From the NCBI GenBank assembly GCA_910579135.1, contig CAJTTM010000012.1, forward strand, positions 7,420-71,419: 64,000 nt of DNA, given 5' to 3'. Positions 8,815-18,868 of this stretch are shown piece by piece. The position numbers and the translations under genes were made by a program. The notes under the pieces are model-generated. The model saw only the letters and a program-made list of their open reading frames with translations. It was not told where the DNA came from and ran no database searches. Origin of the DNA: an uncultured Erysipelotrichales bacterium. Its GTDB lineage: Bacteria > Bacillota_I > Bacilli_A > Erysipelotrichales > Coprobacillaceae. Every line of letters begins with the position of its first letter. Positions within the stretch are counted from its first letter, which is position 1.

Positions 8815-10083
8815 ATGGCTTATAAGGCACCAAGAGGAACAGTTGATATTTTACCTGATAAATCTAGTCAGTGGATGAGATTAGAACAATTATTAAGAAC
8901 AATCAGTGCTCATTATAATGTAAAAGAAATGAGAACACCTATTTTTGAACATACTGAATTATTTAATCGTGCAGTAGGTGATACAAGCGATGTAGTATCA
9001 AAAGAGATGTATACTTTTGAAGATAAAAAAGGAAGATCAGTAACATTAAGACCTGAAGGAACTGCTGGAATTGCAAGAGCATATGTTGAAAATAAAATGT
9101 TTGCGAATCCTGAAAAATTACAAAAATATTATTATATGGGACCAATGTTTAGATATGAAAGACCTGGAAATGGAAGACAAAGACAATTTCACCAATTTGG
9201 AGTAGAGATGCTAGGTGTAGAATCACCTTATGTTGATGTTGAATGTATGGTTATGGCAGTAACCATAGTAGAAGCATTGGGATTAAAAGATGTGAAGTTA
9301 CATATTAATTCTTTAGGAGATGATGAATCTAGAGATGCTTATAGAAAAGCTTTACAAGATCATTTTAGAGATTCATTAGATCAATTATGTCATGATTGCA
9401 ATGAAAGATTTGAAAAAAATCCTTTAAGGATATTAGATTGTAAGGTTGATAATGATCATCCTTTAATGAGTAGTGCACCAAAAACATTAGATTATTTAAC
9501 TGAAAGTGCAAAACAACATTTTGAAAAAGTATGTGAATTATTGAGTGATTTAGAAATTGAATACGTTGTTGATACAAATCTTGTAAGAGGATTGGATTAT
9601 TATTCTCATACTGTTTTTGAAATTATTAGTGATGATCCCAAAATGGGACAAGGTGCAACAGTAGGAGGTGGAGGACGTTATAATGGTTTAATTGAAGAAT
9701 TAGACGGTCCAGCGACTTCGGGTGTAGGTTTTGCCTTTGGTATAGAAAGATTACTTATTGCATTAGGTAATGAAGAGGATGATGAAGAAGGTATTGATGT
9801 TTATGTTATGCCTTTAGGAGAAGAAGCTAAAGATTTAGCAATCCAAATTACAACAATGCTTCGAGCAAATGGATTTAGTTGTGATATGGATTTTATGGGA
9901 AGAGGTTTAAAAGGACAATTTAAATCTGCTGATAGACATCATGCGAAATTTTCTATGATTATTGGTGAAGAAGAAGTAAAAAATGAAACTGTTAATATGA
10001 AGGAAAATGCAACAAGAAGCCAAGAAAATATTCCATTAGAAAATATTGTTGAATATCTTGAAAGTCATATGGAAGGAGAGTAG
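8815..10083 (+). CDS. hisS: Histidyl-tRNA synthetase
   Basis: A 422-residue class II synthetase. It begins with the typical APRGTVDILPD. Motif 2 lies around YERPGNGRQRQFHQFGVE, the histidine-specific motif is LVRGLDYYSHTVFE, and motif 3 is GVGFAFGIERL. A C-terminal anticodon-binding domain follows. The SD AAAGGAGG is seven to eight bases from the ATG. Regulated by the upstream T-box and followed by aspS. Confidence 0.96.
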   Translation: MAYKAPRGTVDILPDKSSQWMRLEQLLRTISAHYNVKEMRTPIFEHTELFNRAVGDTSDVVSKEMYTFEDKKGRSVTLRPEGTAGIARAYVENKMFANPEKLQKYYYMGPMFRYERPGNGRQRQFHQFGVEMLGVESPYVDVECMVMAVTIVEALGLKDVKLHINSLGDDESRDAYRKALQDHFRDSLDQLCHDCNERFEKNPLRILDCKVDNDHPLMSSAPKTLDYLTESAKQHFEKVCELLSDLEIEYVVDTNLVRGLDYYSHTVFEIISDDPKMGQGATVGGGGRYNGLIEELDGPATSGVGFAFGIERLLIALGNEEDDEEGIDVYVMPLGEEAKDLAIQITTMLRANGFSCDMDFMGRGLKGQFKSADRHHAKFSMIIGEEEVKNETVNMKENATRSQENIPLENIVEYLESHMEGE

Positions 10084-10087
10084 TGAC

Positions 10088-11839
10088 ATGAATAGAACAC
10101 ATAATAATGGTGAATTAAGAATTGAACATGTTGGAGAACATGTAGAGCTTATTGGATGGGTAAGTAAAAAAAGAAATCTTGGATCATTAGTTTTTATTGA
10201 TTTGAGAGATAGATATGGATTAACTCAAATTGTTTGTGGTGAAGAGTTTGAGGAACAAGTTAGAGAAATAAAGAATGAATATATTATTCAAGTAAGTGGA
10301 AATGTTGTCGAACGTTCTTCAAAGAATCCAAAAATGCCTACAGGAGATATTGAAATTGAAACAAAAAAAATAGAAGTTATTAATAAAGCAGAATTAACAC
10401 CAATGATTGTTGCAGATGAAACTGATGCTTTAGAAGAAACAAGAATGCAATATCGTTATCTTGATTTAAGAAGACCTGTTATGCAAAAAAACATCATGAC
10501 ACGTGCTAAGATTACAAGAAGTATTAGAGAATATTTAGATAATCATGATTTTATTGATATTGAAACACCATATCTTAATAAATCAACTCCAGAGGGAGCA
10601 AGAGACTTTTTAGTTCCTTCACGTGTTCATAATGGTTCTTTTTATGCATTACCACAATCTCCACAGTTATTTAAACAATTATTAATGGTATCTGGTTTTG
10701 AAAGATATTATCAAATTGCTCGTTGTTTTAGAGACGAAGATTTAAGAGCAGATCGTCAACCAGAATTTACTCAAGTCGATGTTGAAATGAGTTTTATGTC
10801 TACAGATCAAATTATTCGTGTTGGAGAAGAAATGGTTGCGAAAGTCATGAAGGATGTCAAAGATATTGATTTAAAATTACCTTTACCTAGAATGACATGG
10901 CATGAAGCAATGGAAAAATATGGAATTGATAAACCAGATACACGATTTGGTTTAGAGTTAGTGAATTTAAATGAAGTTGTCAGTGATGTTGATTTCGCAG
11001 TATTTAAGAATGCTTTAGATCATAATGGTTATGTAAAAGGAATCAATATTAAAGGACAAGCTGATCAATTTTCTAGAAAAAAAATAGATCAATTAACTGA
11101 TATTGTAAAAACATATAAAGCTAAAGGTTTGGCTTGGTTAAAAGTTAATGATAATGGAGTTCAAGGTCCAATTGCGAAATTTTTTAATGAAGAACAAATG
11201 CAAAGATTATTAAAAGCAATGGATGCTAAGGTTCATGATTTATTAGTATTTGTAAGTGATACTCATTATGAGGTTGTGTGTGATTCTTTAGCAGCCTTAC
11301 GTAATTATTTAGGTAAAGAATTAAAATTATATGATCCTCATACATTTGATTTCTTATGGGTTACTGATTTCCCTATGTTTGAATATGATGAAGAAACTCA
11401 AAGATATTATGCAAAACATCATCCTTTTACAAGGCCTAAAGATAGTGATATTGATAAGATTGAAAACGATCCTGCACATTGTTTAGCAGACGCTTATGAT
11501 ATTGTTTTGAATGGATTTGAATTAGGGGGAGGGTCTCAAAGAATCTATGAACAAGATTTACAAGAAAGAGCATTTAAGGCTTTAGGATTTACTCAAGAGA
11601 GAATAGAATCTCAATTTGGATGGTTTGTTGATGCTTTTAAGTATGGAACACCTCCTCATGGCGGATTTGCACTTGGATTAGATAGATTAGCAATGTTACT
11701 TTGTGAATGTGATTCTTTAAGAGATGTCATTGCATTTCCTAAAAATACAACTTCAACTTGTCCAATGTCTAAAGCTCCAAGTCCAGTTGATCAATTACAA
11801 TTAGATGATTTAGGTATTGAGGTCAAAGAAGATGAATAG
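10088..11839 (+). CDS. aspS: Aspartyl-tRNA synthetase (bacterial type)
   Basis: A 583-residue class IIb synthetase with an N-terminal OB anticodon-binding domain (GWVSKKRNLGSLVFIDLRDR), motif 2 in RCFRDEDLRADRQPEFTQ, a GAD insertion domain and motif 3 in GGFALGLDRL. The start is ATG 10088, preceded by GGAGAG at the end of hisS. An upstream in-frame codon would overlap hisS without a better SD. It is probably co-transcribed with hisS. Confidence 0.96.
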   Translation: MNRTHNNGELRIEHVGEHVELIGWVSKKRNLGSLVFIDLRDRYGLTQIVCGEEFEEQVREIKNEYIIQVSGNVVERSSKNPKMPTGDIEIETKKIEVINKAELTPMIVADETDALEETRMQYRYLDLRRPVMQKNIMTRAKITRSIREYLDNHDFIDIETPYLNKSTPEGARDFLVPSRVHNGSFYALPQSPQLFKQLLMVSGFERYYQIARCFRDEDLRADRQPEFTQVDVEMSFMSTDQIIRVGEEMVAKVMKDVKDIDLKLPLPRMTWHEAMEKYGIDKPDTRFGLELVNLNEVVSDVDFAVFKNALDHNGYVKGINIKGQADQFSRKKIDQLTDIVKTYKAKGLAWLKVNDNGVQGPIAKFFNEEQMQRLLKAMDAKVHDLLVFVSDTHYEVVCDSLAALRNYLGKELKLYDPHTFDFLWVTDFPMFEYDEETQRYYAKHHPFTRPKDSDIDKIENDPAHCLADAYDIVLNGFELGGGSQRIYEQDLQERAFKALGFTQERIESQFGWFVDAFKYGTPPHGGFALGLDRLAMLLCECDSLRDVIAFPKNTTSTCPMSKAPSPVDQLQLDDLGIEVKEDE

Positions 11840-12908
11840 TAGAGTAAAAAAAGTTGTTGTTGAGATGAGGCAACAAAACATAGATCAACTTATTGTTTGT
11901 GATCCTTCATCTATTGATTATTTAATTGGTTATCAAAATGATCCTGGAGAAAGAATGTATGTTTTATTGTTATCTCAAAATAATGAGCATACATTATTTA
12001 TGAATCGTTTATTTTATTTGAATAAAGATTTAGATATAGATATTGTTTGGTTTGATGATACTGATGACTATGTAAAAATACTTTCTCAATACATTAAAGG
12101 TGATGGGTGTATTGGGGTAGATAAGTTTTGGAATGCAAAATTCTTATTACCATTAATGGATTATCTTCCTCAAACAAAGTTTATCCTTGGTTCACAATGT
12201 GTAGATTTCATTAGAATGGTCAAAGATGCAGAAGAACAACAATATATGATTAAATCTAGTCAAATCAATGATTTAGCTGTTGATAAGATGATAGAATTAG
12301 TAGCTTTAGGAAAATATAGTGAAAAAGAAGTTGCTGAAAAACTTGCAACAATCTATAAAGAATTAGGTGCTGATGATAATTCATTTTTACCAATTGTTGC
12401 ATATGGAGAAAATTGTGCTGATAATCATCATATGGGTGATGATACTTTGATTCAACCAGGTGATAGTATTATTATTGATATGGGGTGTTATTATCATGGA
12501 TATTGCAGTGATATGACACGTACTGTTTTTTATAAGAAAGTTAGTGATGAACAAAGACGTGTTTATGAATTAGTGAAAAAGGCTAATGAAGCAGCTGAAG
12601 GTATGATTAAACCTGGAGTAAGACTTTGTGATATTGATAAATGTGCTAGAGATATTATTAAAGAAGGTGGATTTATTGCTGAATTTAATCATCGTTTAGG
12701 TCATTTTATTGGACGTGATGTTCATGAATATGGAGATGTATCAGCAAACTTTGATATGCCAGTTAAAGAAGGTATGATATTTTCAATAGAACCTGGTGTG
12801 TATATCAAAGGTGATTTTGGAGTGAGAATAGAAGATTTGGTATTAGTGACTAAAGATGGTTGTAAGGTTTTAAATAGTTATTCTAAAGATTTAAAAGTTG
12901 TGGGATAA
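11832..12908 (+). CDS. M24B metallopeptidase (Xaa-Pro dipeptidase/aminopeptidase)
   Basis: A 358-residue creatinase/prolidase fold with an N-terminal creatinase-like domain and a C-terminal pita-bread domain. The metal ligands are in order: two aspartates in IIDMGCYYHGYCSDMTRT, the histidine in HRLGHFIG, and glutamates in FSIEPGVY and VRIEDLV. It removes or splits N-terminal residues before proline. The ATG at 11832 overlaps the end of aspS by eight bases, so translation is probably coupled. Confidence 0.88.
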   Translation: MNSRVKKVVVEMRQQNIDQLIVCDPSSIDYLIGYQNDPGERMYVLLLSQNNEHTLFMNRLFYLNKDLDIDIVWFDDTDDYVKILSQYIKGDGCIGVDKFWNAKFLLPLMDYLPQTKFILGSQCVDFIRMVKDAEEQQYMIKSSQINDLAVDKMIELVALGKYSEKEVAEKLATIYKELGADDNSFLPIVAYGENCADNHHMGDDTLIQPGDSIIIDMGCYYHGYCSDMTRTVFYKKVSDEQRRVYELVKKANEAAEGMIKPGVRLCDIDKCARDIIKEGGFIAEFNHRLGHFIGRDVHEYGDVSANFDMPVKEGMIFSIEPGVYIKGDFGVRIEDLVLVTKDGCKVLNSYSKDLKVVG

Positions 12909-12956
12909 AAGGTATAATTACATAATTTTTACATATCTTCATGCTTTAATGTAGTC

Positions 12957-13786
12957 ATGAAAAGAAAATGATATTATAAAAAAATTATTATCTTTATTAT
13001 TGTGTTGTTTACTTGTTTCAACATTAGTTGTTAATGTTTCTGCGTTAAAAGCTTCAATGATAACATTAAAGCTAAATAAAACATATTACAAATATGATAT
13101 TACTGGAGATAAAATCAAACTAACTCAAGTAAAATCTAATGATATGTATAAAAACATTACAATTTCTATAAATGGTAAAAAATCAGTTATAAAACCTAGT
13201 TATTCATATTATTCATCAACAATCAAACTTATTCATTTAAGTAATGGTAAAGCATTTTTATGGGTAAAAGGGTTTTCTGATAATGATGATCTATTTGAAG
13301 CAATATATCAGTATAAAAAAGGTAAGATGGTAAAAGTTCTTGATTTTAGAGGTGTTAATCAAAAATATGGTATCATACAGGAACAACAATAACAAAAGTA
13401 TCTGGTAAGTTAATTTATACAAAACAATATTTAATGAGTACATCACTTGGATCAATTTATTTTAATTATACTTATCAATATAAAAATGGTAAATTTGTAA
13501 GAACATCTTCAATTGCGAATATAATAAAATGAGGATATACTTATAGAACAAATGGTAAATTTGGAACAATAAGAAAAACAAGAACAATCTATACTTCTCC
13601 AACAAGCAATAAGAAAAAGGGATCAATAAAAAAAGAACAAAATTACAACCAACAAAAATTTATATGACAAAAAGTAAGATTTTTATTCGGTTAAAAACAA
13701 AATCTAATAAAATGGGATGAGTTAAAGGTTCTAAAACTTTTCATGATGATAATCTAATTTTAAAAGAATGTTTTTATGCGGGATAA
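12957..13786 (+). pseudogene. Decayed gene for a secreted repeat protein
   Basis: A coherent protein is readable only by switching frames. A signal-peptide-like stretch (KK, then a leucine-rich core ending VNVSA) begins near 12981 but has no in-frame ATG; the ATGs at 12957 and 12969 are in another frame and stop at once. The body runs to TAA 13390-13392 and continues after a frameshift near 13375 with YTKQYLMSTSLGSIYF. It is then broken by stops, including TGA codons where tryptophan would be natural (before GYTYRTNGK and before VKGSK). The end at 13784-13786 follows KECFYAG. The remnant resembles cell-wall-associated SH3-like repeats, but no family is assigned. Nothing else is seen in this stretch. 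Confidence 0.75.
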
Positions 13787-13809
13787 ATATATATTATCCA
13801 AATAAAATA

Positions 13810-13847
13810 AAAATAACGCATAGATAGTTGATTCTATGCGTTATTTT
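13810..13847. terminator. Bidirectional terminator
   Basis: A perfect 15-bp inverted repeat, AAAATAACGCATAGA and its complement, with an 8-base loop. The A/T ends can act as T runs on both strands. It serves the minus-strand small gene and closes off the plus-strand pseudogene. Confidence 0.85.
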
Positions 13848-13852
13848 GTTCC

Positions 13853-13981
13853 TTATTCTTGAGCGTTTGAATTTTCTTTATACTTTTCACTTAATCCTGC
13901 TTCGCCAAAATGATCATTGGCTTGTTGATTTTGGTTATAGCCTTTATTTTTGTTTATTTTCTTATTTTTTTTGTGACTCAT
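13853..13981 (-). CDS. Small hydrophilic protein of 42 residues
   Basis: A short minus-strand ORF with a good SD (AAGGAG) eight bases from the second of two close ATGs. The N-terminal half is rich in lysine and asparagine, and the C-terminal half contains DHFGEAGLSEKY and is acidic. Composition and size recall minor small acid-soluble spore proteins, but no signature motif is recognised. A strong terminator follows directly, which supports a real gene. Confidence 0.55.
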   Translation of the reverse strand: MSHKKNKKINKNKGYNQNQQANDHFGEAGLSEKYKENSNAQE

Positions 13982-14078
13982 TTTCATTTCTCCTTTTGTC
14001 TTGTGACAATACTAGTATGTGTTAAAATTTTTATTTTATTAAAAAAAATTTTATATATAAAAAGAAGCTAGATTGTGT

Positions 14079-14084
14079 TAGAAT
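14079..14084 (+). promoter_or_regulatory. Possible extended -10 promoter for murC
   Basis: TGT-TAGAAT (TG at 14076-14077) without a good -35 box. It is very close to the murC SD, so the leader would be short. Tentative. Confidence 0.3.
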
Positions 14085-14102
14085 AATAAAGAGGTGACAA
14101 AT

Positions 14103-15410
14103 ATGTATTATTTTATAGGTATAAAAGGTTCTGGTATGGCTTCTTTAGCTTTAATTTTATATGATTTAGGTTATGAAGTTGCTGGAAGTGATATTGATAA
14201 ATATATTTTTATTGAAGAAGATTTAAGAAAAAAAGGTATTCCTATTTATTCTTTTGACAAGAATAATATTAAAGATGGTTATCATGTTGTTATTGGAAAT
14301 GCTTTTGATGATACTAATGAAGAAGTAAGGGCTGCAAAAGAAAATCCTAATGTGATTACACATACTTATTATGGATTCTTAGGTCATTTAATGGATCAGT
14401 ATGTATCTATTGGTATTTCAGGAACACATGGAAAGACAACTACAACAGGTATGGCTTATCATTTATTTAAAGGTTATGATAAGACTTCTGTTTTAATAGG
14501 TGATGGAACTGGTCATGCGGTTAAGGATAGTAAATATTTCATTGCTGAAACATGTGAGTATCAGGATCATTTTTTACATTATTATCCTAATTATATTGTT
14601 ATTAACAATATTGAATTGGATCATGTTGATTATTTTAAATCAATGGAACAATATGTAGCATCATTTGAAAAATATGCAAGCCAAGCAAAGGATACAGTTA
14701 TTGTATGGGGTGATGATCCACATTTAAAACATATGAATTATACAAAGCGTGTTATTCGTTTTGGATTAAATGATGATAATGATGTTGTGGCAAAAAATGT
14801 AATTAATAGTGATCATGGATTATCTTTTGATGTATATATTCATAAGGATTTATTTGGACATTTTAATTTACCGTTTTTTGGTATGCATATGTTATATAAT
14901 GTTCTTGCAGTACTTACAATTGGGTATTTAGAAGGTATGGATGCTGAATATATAGAAGATAGATTATCTTCATTTGAAGGTGTAAAACGTAGATATAGTG
15001 TTAAAGAAATTGATAATTGTGTTTATGTTGATGATTATGCTCATCATCCAACAGCTGTTAAATATGTTATTGAAGCGACTCGTATACGTTATCCAGGAAA
15101 GAAGATTGTTGCATTATTTAAACCAGATCGTTTTTCAAGAATTTTAAGATTTGCGAAAGAATTTGCAGAAGCAATGGATTTAGCTGATTATCCATATTTA
15201 TGTCATTTTCCAGAAAATGCAAAAAAAGAAGATGGTATTGATATAGATATAACTGAAATTGGGCAATATATTCCTAGAGCAAAGATTATTAAAGAAGATG
15301 ATGAGGCTGCTCAAATGTTGGCGGAGTATGAAAATGTCGTATACTTATTTATGAGTAGTAAAGATATTTATAAACTTGAAGAAAAAGTGATTTCTAAAAA
15401 AGCTCAATAA
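14103..15410 (+). CDS. murC: UDP-N-acetylmuramate--L-alanine ligase
   Basis: A 435-residue Mur ligase that adds L-alanine to UDP-MurNAc in peptidoglycan synthesis. The N-terminal IGIKGSGMASLA is the UDP-binding glycine-rich motif of MurC, GTHGKTTTT is the ATP P-loop, and VDDYAHHPT is the C-terminal domain motif. ATG 14103 is preferred over GTG 14094 because GAGGTG overlaps the latter and is the SD. It heads a murC-ytxG-ytxH-ccpA cluster like that of Bacillus, without aroA. Confidence 0.93.
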   Translation: MYYFIGIKGSGMASLALILYDLGYEVAGSDIDKYIFIEEDLRKKGIPIYSFDKNNIKDGYHVVIGNAFDDTNEEVRAAKENPNVITHTYYGFLGHLMDQYVSIGISGTHGKTTTTGMAYHLFKGYDKTSVLIGDGTGHAVKDSKYFIAETCEYQDHFLHYYPNYIVINNIELDHVDYFKSMEQYVASFEKYASQAKDTVIVWGDDPHLKHMNYTKRVIRFGLNDDNDVVAKNVINSDHGLSFDVYIHKDLFGHFNLPFFGMHMLYNVLAVLTIGYLEGMDAEYIEDRLSSFEGVKRRYSVKEIDNCVYVDDYAHHPTAVKYVIEATRIRYPGKKIVALFKPDRFSRILRFAKEFAEAMDLADYPYLCHFPENAKKEDGIDIDITEIGQYIPRAKIIKEDDEAAQMLAEYENVVYLFMSSKDIYKLEEKVISKKAQ

Positions 15411-15454
15411 TTATTATAAATAAAAGTATAAAAAATTTATAGAAAGGAGAGAAT

Positions 15455-15754
15455 ATGAATTATACGGATATATGTACTTGCTTTTTAATATTATCAGGTG
15501 CATTTGCACTTCTGTGTTTAGGAGTGTTGCTACTTAAGACATCTTCTACTATGAAAGAAGTAACATCAATGATGCAGATATTACAAGTCACACTAGAAAA
15601 AGCAAATAAAACTTTAGATGATATTAATGAAAAGCTTGATATGCTTAATGCTCCTGTTGAAATGGTAAGTGGATTTTTTTCTCCAGGAAAAGCAAAAACT
15701 AGTTTTTTAGCAAGTTTATTAGGAATTAAGGCTATGTTTAAAAGAAAAAAGTAG
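15455..15754 (+). CDS. ytxG: YtxG-like DUF948 membrane protein
   Basis: A 99-residue protein with one N-terminal membrane helix (residues 8-27), an amphipathic/coiled-coil segment and a basic C-terminus (MFKRKK). This is the architecture of the DUF948 general-stress protein YtxG encoded after murC. Good SD GAAAGGAGAG. Function unknown. Confidence 0.75.
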   Translation: MNYTDICTCFLILSGAFALLCLGVLLLKTSSTMKEVTSMMQILQVTLEKANKTLDDINEKLDMLNAPVEMVSGFFSPGKAKTSFLASLLGIKAMFKRKK

Positions 15755-15770
15755 ATAAAGGAGAAGAGTT

Positions 15771-16253
15771 ATGAGATTAGGTAAATTTATTATTGGTTTA
15801 GGAGTGGGAGCTTTAGCAGGGTTATTGTTAGCTCCAAAAAAGGGTAGTGAGTTAAGAAATGATATTAAAAATGAATCTTTAAAGGCATATGAAAATATTA
15901 AAAATATGTCTAAGGAAGATGTTGAAGCAGTTTTAGGTCAAACAATTGAAACTGTAAAAAAATCTGTTGATGAGTTTGATGTTGAAGAATTTAAAGAAAC
16001 TGCAAAAGTAAAACTTTCTGAATTAGAAACCAAATTAGAAGATTTTTCTAATAAAGTGAAAGAGAGTGAACAATTTTCACAAATTAAAGAAGGTATTATT
16101 GACGTAAGTGATAAAGTGAATTCAAAAATAGAAGAAGTTAAATCTAAGGTCTTAGATTCTAATTTTGTAGAAGAAGATTTAGAAGATTTAGAAGATGAAA
16201 TCGAAGCAGTTGAAGAAAAACTTGATGAAATGATTGAAGAAATTAAGGAATAA
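15771..16253 (+). CDS. ytxH: YtxH-like protein
   Basis: A 160-residue protein beginning with a glycine-rich membrane helix, FIIGLGVGALAGLLLAPKKG, the hallmark of the YtxH family (the APKKG turn after the helix is diagnostic). The rest is long, charged and probably coiled-coil, with an acidic C-terminus. Its stop overlaps the ccpA start (TAATG), so the two are translationally coupled. Confidence 0.85.
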   Translation: MRLGKFIIGLGVGALAGLLLAPKKGSELRNDIKNESLKAYENIKNMSKEDVEAVLGQTIETVKKSVDEFDVEEFKETAKVKLSELETKLEDFSNKVKESEQFSQIKEGIIDVSDKVNSKIEEVKSKVLDSNFVEEDLEDLEDEIEAVEEKLDEMIEEIKE

Positions 16254-17257
16254 TGTCTAAGAAAGTCACAATATACGACGTTGCAACAGAAGCAGGTGTT
16301 TCTCTTGCAACTGTCTCTCGTGTTATAAATGGATCAAGTGTTGTCAAAAAACAAACACGAGATAAGGTTTTAGAAACAATTCAACGTTTAGATTTCAAAC
16401 CAAATCAGGTTGCTAGAGGATTGGCAACAAGTAAAACAACAACTATTGCTATTGTTTTTCCTCAATCATTATTTGCTCATGTAAAAGATATGATTGGTGG
16501 AATCGGTGATACAAGCCGTAGATTAGATTATAACATCAGTATTTATACGACAGATGATTTAGGTGACGGAGATCCTATTGAAGATGTTATTGAAAAGGTT
16601 GTTAAGTCAAGAGCAGATGGAGTTGTTTTGTTTAATAGTGATCAGATTGATCAAGAAATTGCATTATGTGAAAAATATAAAATACCTACTGTAGTTATTG
16701 GAAAGAAAGTTTCTAATGATTATATGGGATCGATTTTTGTGGATGCGAAAGAAATTGCTATACAAGTTATCGATAAATATTTAGAACAGGGTAAGAATGA
16801 TATTCTCTTTGTTTGTCCTAGACAAAATTTAATTAGTCCAATAGATTTAATTGAAGGGATTAAAGAATCGTACAATAAACATGATATGATATTTGATGAT
16901 CAGCGTATTTTAAATACATCTCATCATTATGAGAAGAGTTATCCACAATTAAAAGAATATTTTAAGAATAATAAACATCAGGTTGTTTTTACTAGTTATG
17001 ATAAGGAAGCAGTAGCTGTTATTAATGCTGCTTTAGATAATGATATTAAAATACCTGAAGAGATGGAAGTTATAGGTATTATGAATACGAGTTATTCTAT
17101 CATGTGTCGACCATCTTTATCATCTATTCATGTACCAGTATATGATATGGGTGCACTAGCAATTCGTTTACTAACTAAAATACTTAATGAGGAAGAGATT
17201 GAAACCAAAGAAGTTTCATTACATTATGTATTTATGAAAAGAAATACAACATTATAA
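16253..17257 (+). CDS. ccpA: LacI-family regulator, catabolite control protein A
   Basis: A 334-residue LacI/GalR regulator. The N-terminal helix-turn-helix and hinge (VTIYDVATEAGVSLATVSRV, then KPNQVARGLA) are CcpA-like, and a periplasmic-binding-protein-like domain follows. With HPr-Ser-P, CcpA binds cre sites and mediates carbon catabolite control. The murC-ytxG-ytxH-ccpA context supports CcpA over another LacI paralogue. Confidence 0.85.
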   Translation: MSKKVTIYDVATEAGVSLATVSRVINGSSVVKKQTRDKVLETIQRLDFKPNQVARGLATSKTTTIAIVFPQSLFAHVKDMIGGIGDTSRRLDYNISIYTTDDLGDGDPIEDVIEKVVKSRADGVVLFNSDQIDQEIALCEKYKIPTVVIGKKVSNDYMGSIFVDAKEIAIQVIDKYLEQGKNDILFVCPRQNLISPIDLIEGIKESYNKHDMIFDDQRILNTSHHYEKSYPQLKEYFKNNKHQVVFTSYDKEAVAVINAALDNDIKIPEEMEVIGIMNTSYSIMCRPSLSSIHVPVYDMGALAIRLLTKILNEEEIETKEVSLHYVFMKRNTTL

Positions 17258-17282
17258 GAACTTCATTATGAAGTTCTTTTTT
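17256..17282 (+). terminator. Terminator after ccpA
   Basis: AAGAACTTCA/TGAAGTTCTT stem with a TTA loop and a T run. It includes part of the ccpA stop codon. Confidence 0.9.
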
Positions 17283-17297
17283 AAAGGGGAGAAAAGT

Positions 17298-18851
17298 ATG
17301 GAGAAATCAAAAACATCACAGATTTTAAGTGAGAAGGAACATTTATTTAATAGATTATTGATAGAGGGATTAATTGTTGGAATATTAGCTGGAATAGTCG
17401 CAATCATTTATCGTTTAATGTTATCACAGGCAGAATCTTTTTTGTTTAATTGTATATCTTATATAAAAACACATTCTACTTATATTATTTTATGGTTCGC
17501 TTTTTTAGTAGTATTGGCTTTTTTTATTTCAAAATGTTTAGAATATGAACCCTATATATCAGGTAGTGGTATCCCACAAGTTGAAGCAGAAGTAGAAGGA
17601 AAAATTGATCAATGTTGGTATAAGGTTTTATTGACTAAAATGATAGGTGGAACTTTATGTATATTAGGTGGTTTATCTTTAGGGAGAGAAGGACCTAGTA
17701 TTCAACTTGGAGCAATGGTTGGAAAAGCTGTTTCTAAGTTTTTAAATCGTATAAAAAGTGAAGAACGTTTTTTATTAACGTGTGGTGCATCTGCTGGTTT
17801 AGCAGCTGCTTTTAATGCTCCATTAGCAGGTATTATGTTCGCATTAGAAGAAATTCATAAGAATTTTTCAATGGCTGCATTGGTATCAGTTATGGGTGCT
17901 TCAATTGCAGGAGATTTTATTAGTCGAATTGTTTTTGGTATGTCACCATCACTTCACTTTGTGATTAATGAGAGTATGCCTCTTCATTTATATTTATGGG
18001 TCATTATTGTTGGAGTTATAGCTGGATTATGTGGAATTGTTTATAATAAAGTGACAGTAAAAGTATTAGAAATCTATGATGGTATTTCTTTCCTTAAAAA
18101 AAGTCAAAAGGTTATTATACCTTTACTTTTTGCCGGTGTTTTAGGATTATTTTTACCAAATGTTTTGGCTGGAGGTCATGTATTGGTTGAATATTTAAAT
18201 AGTAATCAAGTAGTTTTATCAATGCTTTTCGTTTATTTGATCATGAAATTTTTGTTTTCAACTTTAAGCTTTGGTTCTGGAGCTCCTGGAGGAATATTTT
18301 TTCCATTATTAATATTAGGAAGTCTTATTGGAGCTATTGTAGGTAAGATTGCAATTATGTGTGGTGTATCAGACTCTTTGTTTTTTAACTTTATCATTAT
18401 ATCAATGGCCGCTTTTTTTGCTTCTATTGTAAGGGCACCACTTACTGGTATTATTTTAATAGCAGAGATGTGTGGAACTTTAAAGATGTTATTACCAATA
18501 GCATTAGGTTCATTTGTGGCTTATTTACTTGCAAATAAATTAAATTGCGAACCTATTTACGAATCATTGTTGGCTCGTTTAGTGCCTAAAAATCAAAGTG
18601 AATATTATATTGAACAAAAAGAGTTGATTACTTTTAATGTTGAAATAGGAAGTGTGGTAGAAAGAACAATGGTTAAAGATGTTCCTTTACCAAAACCATG
18701 TCTATTTGTTTCAGTTGTTAGGGGAGATAAGGAACTTATTCCTAGAGGTGATACAGAATTACATGTAGGGGATAACGTTATTATCTTAGTGGATAAAACT
18801 TATTATAGCAAAGCTAAAAATGAGCTTGTAAAATTATTTCAGTCTCAATAG
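17298..18851 (+). CDS. CLC-family chloride channel or H+/Cl- exchanger with RCK C domain
   Basis: A 517-residue CLC protein. Selectivity motifs are GSGIPQ (89-94), GREGPSIQ (129-136, with gating Glu131) and GSGAPGGIFFP near residue 320. The C-terminal 75 residues form a TrkA-C/RCK-like regulatory domain. The gating glutamate suggests gated or coupled transport, but channel and exchanger cannot be told apart. ATG 17298 with SD AAAGGGGA was chosen because earlier in-frame codons lie inside the ccpA terminator. Confidence 0.92.
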   Translation: MEKSKTSQILSEKEHLFNRLLIEGLIVGILAGIVAIIYRLMLSQAESFLFNCISYIKTHSTYIILWFAFLVVLAFFISKCLEYEPYISGSGIPQVEAEVEGKIDQCWYKVLLTKMIGGTLCILGGLSLGREGPSIQLGAMVGKAVSKFLNRIKSEERFLLTCGASAGLAAAFNAPLAGIMFALEEIHKNFSMAALVSVMGASIAGDFISRIVFGMSPSLHFVINESMPLHLYLWVIIVGVIAGLCGIVYNKVTVKVLEIYDGISFLKKSQKVIIPLLFAGVLGLFLPNVLAGGHVLVEYLNSNQVVLSMLFVYLIMKFLFSTLSFGSGAPGGIFFPLLILGSLIGAIVGKIAIMCGVSDSLFFNFIIISMAAFFASIVRAPLTGIILIAEMCGTLKMLLPIALGSFVAYLLANKLNCEPIYESLLARLVPKNQSEYYIEQKELITFNVEIGSVVERTMVKDVPLPKPCLFVSVVRGDKELIPRGDTELHVGDNVIILVDKTYYSKAKNELVKLFQSQ

Positions 18852-18868
18852 AATATCAAGATTTTACA

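Noticed and set aside
11817..11831. TTG 11817 as prolidase start
   Set aside because: Adds five unmatched residues without an SD. ATG 11832 fits the family.
13828..14025. Plus-strand hydrophobic ORF of 65 codons
   Set aside because: It is the complement of the small minus-strand gene, which has a proper SD and terminator, and it starts inside the bidirectional terminator.
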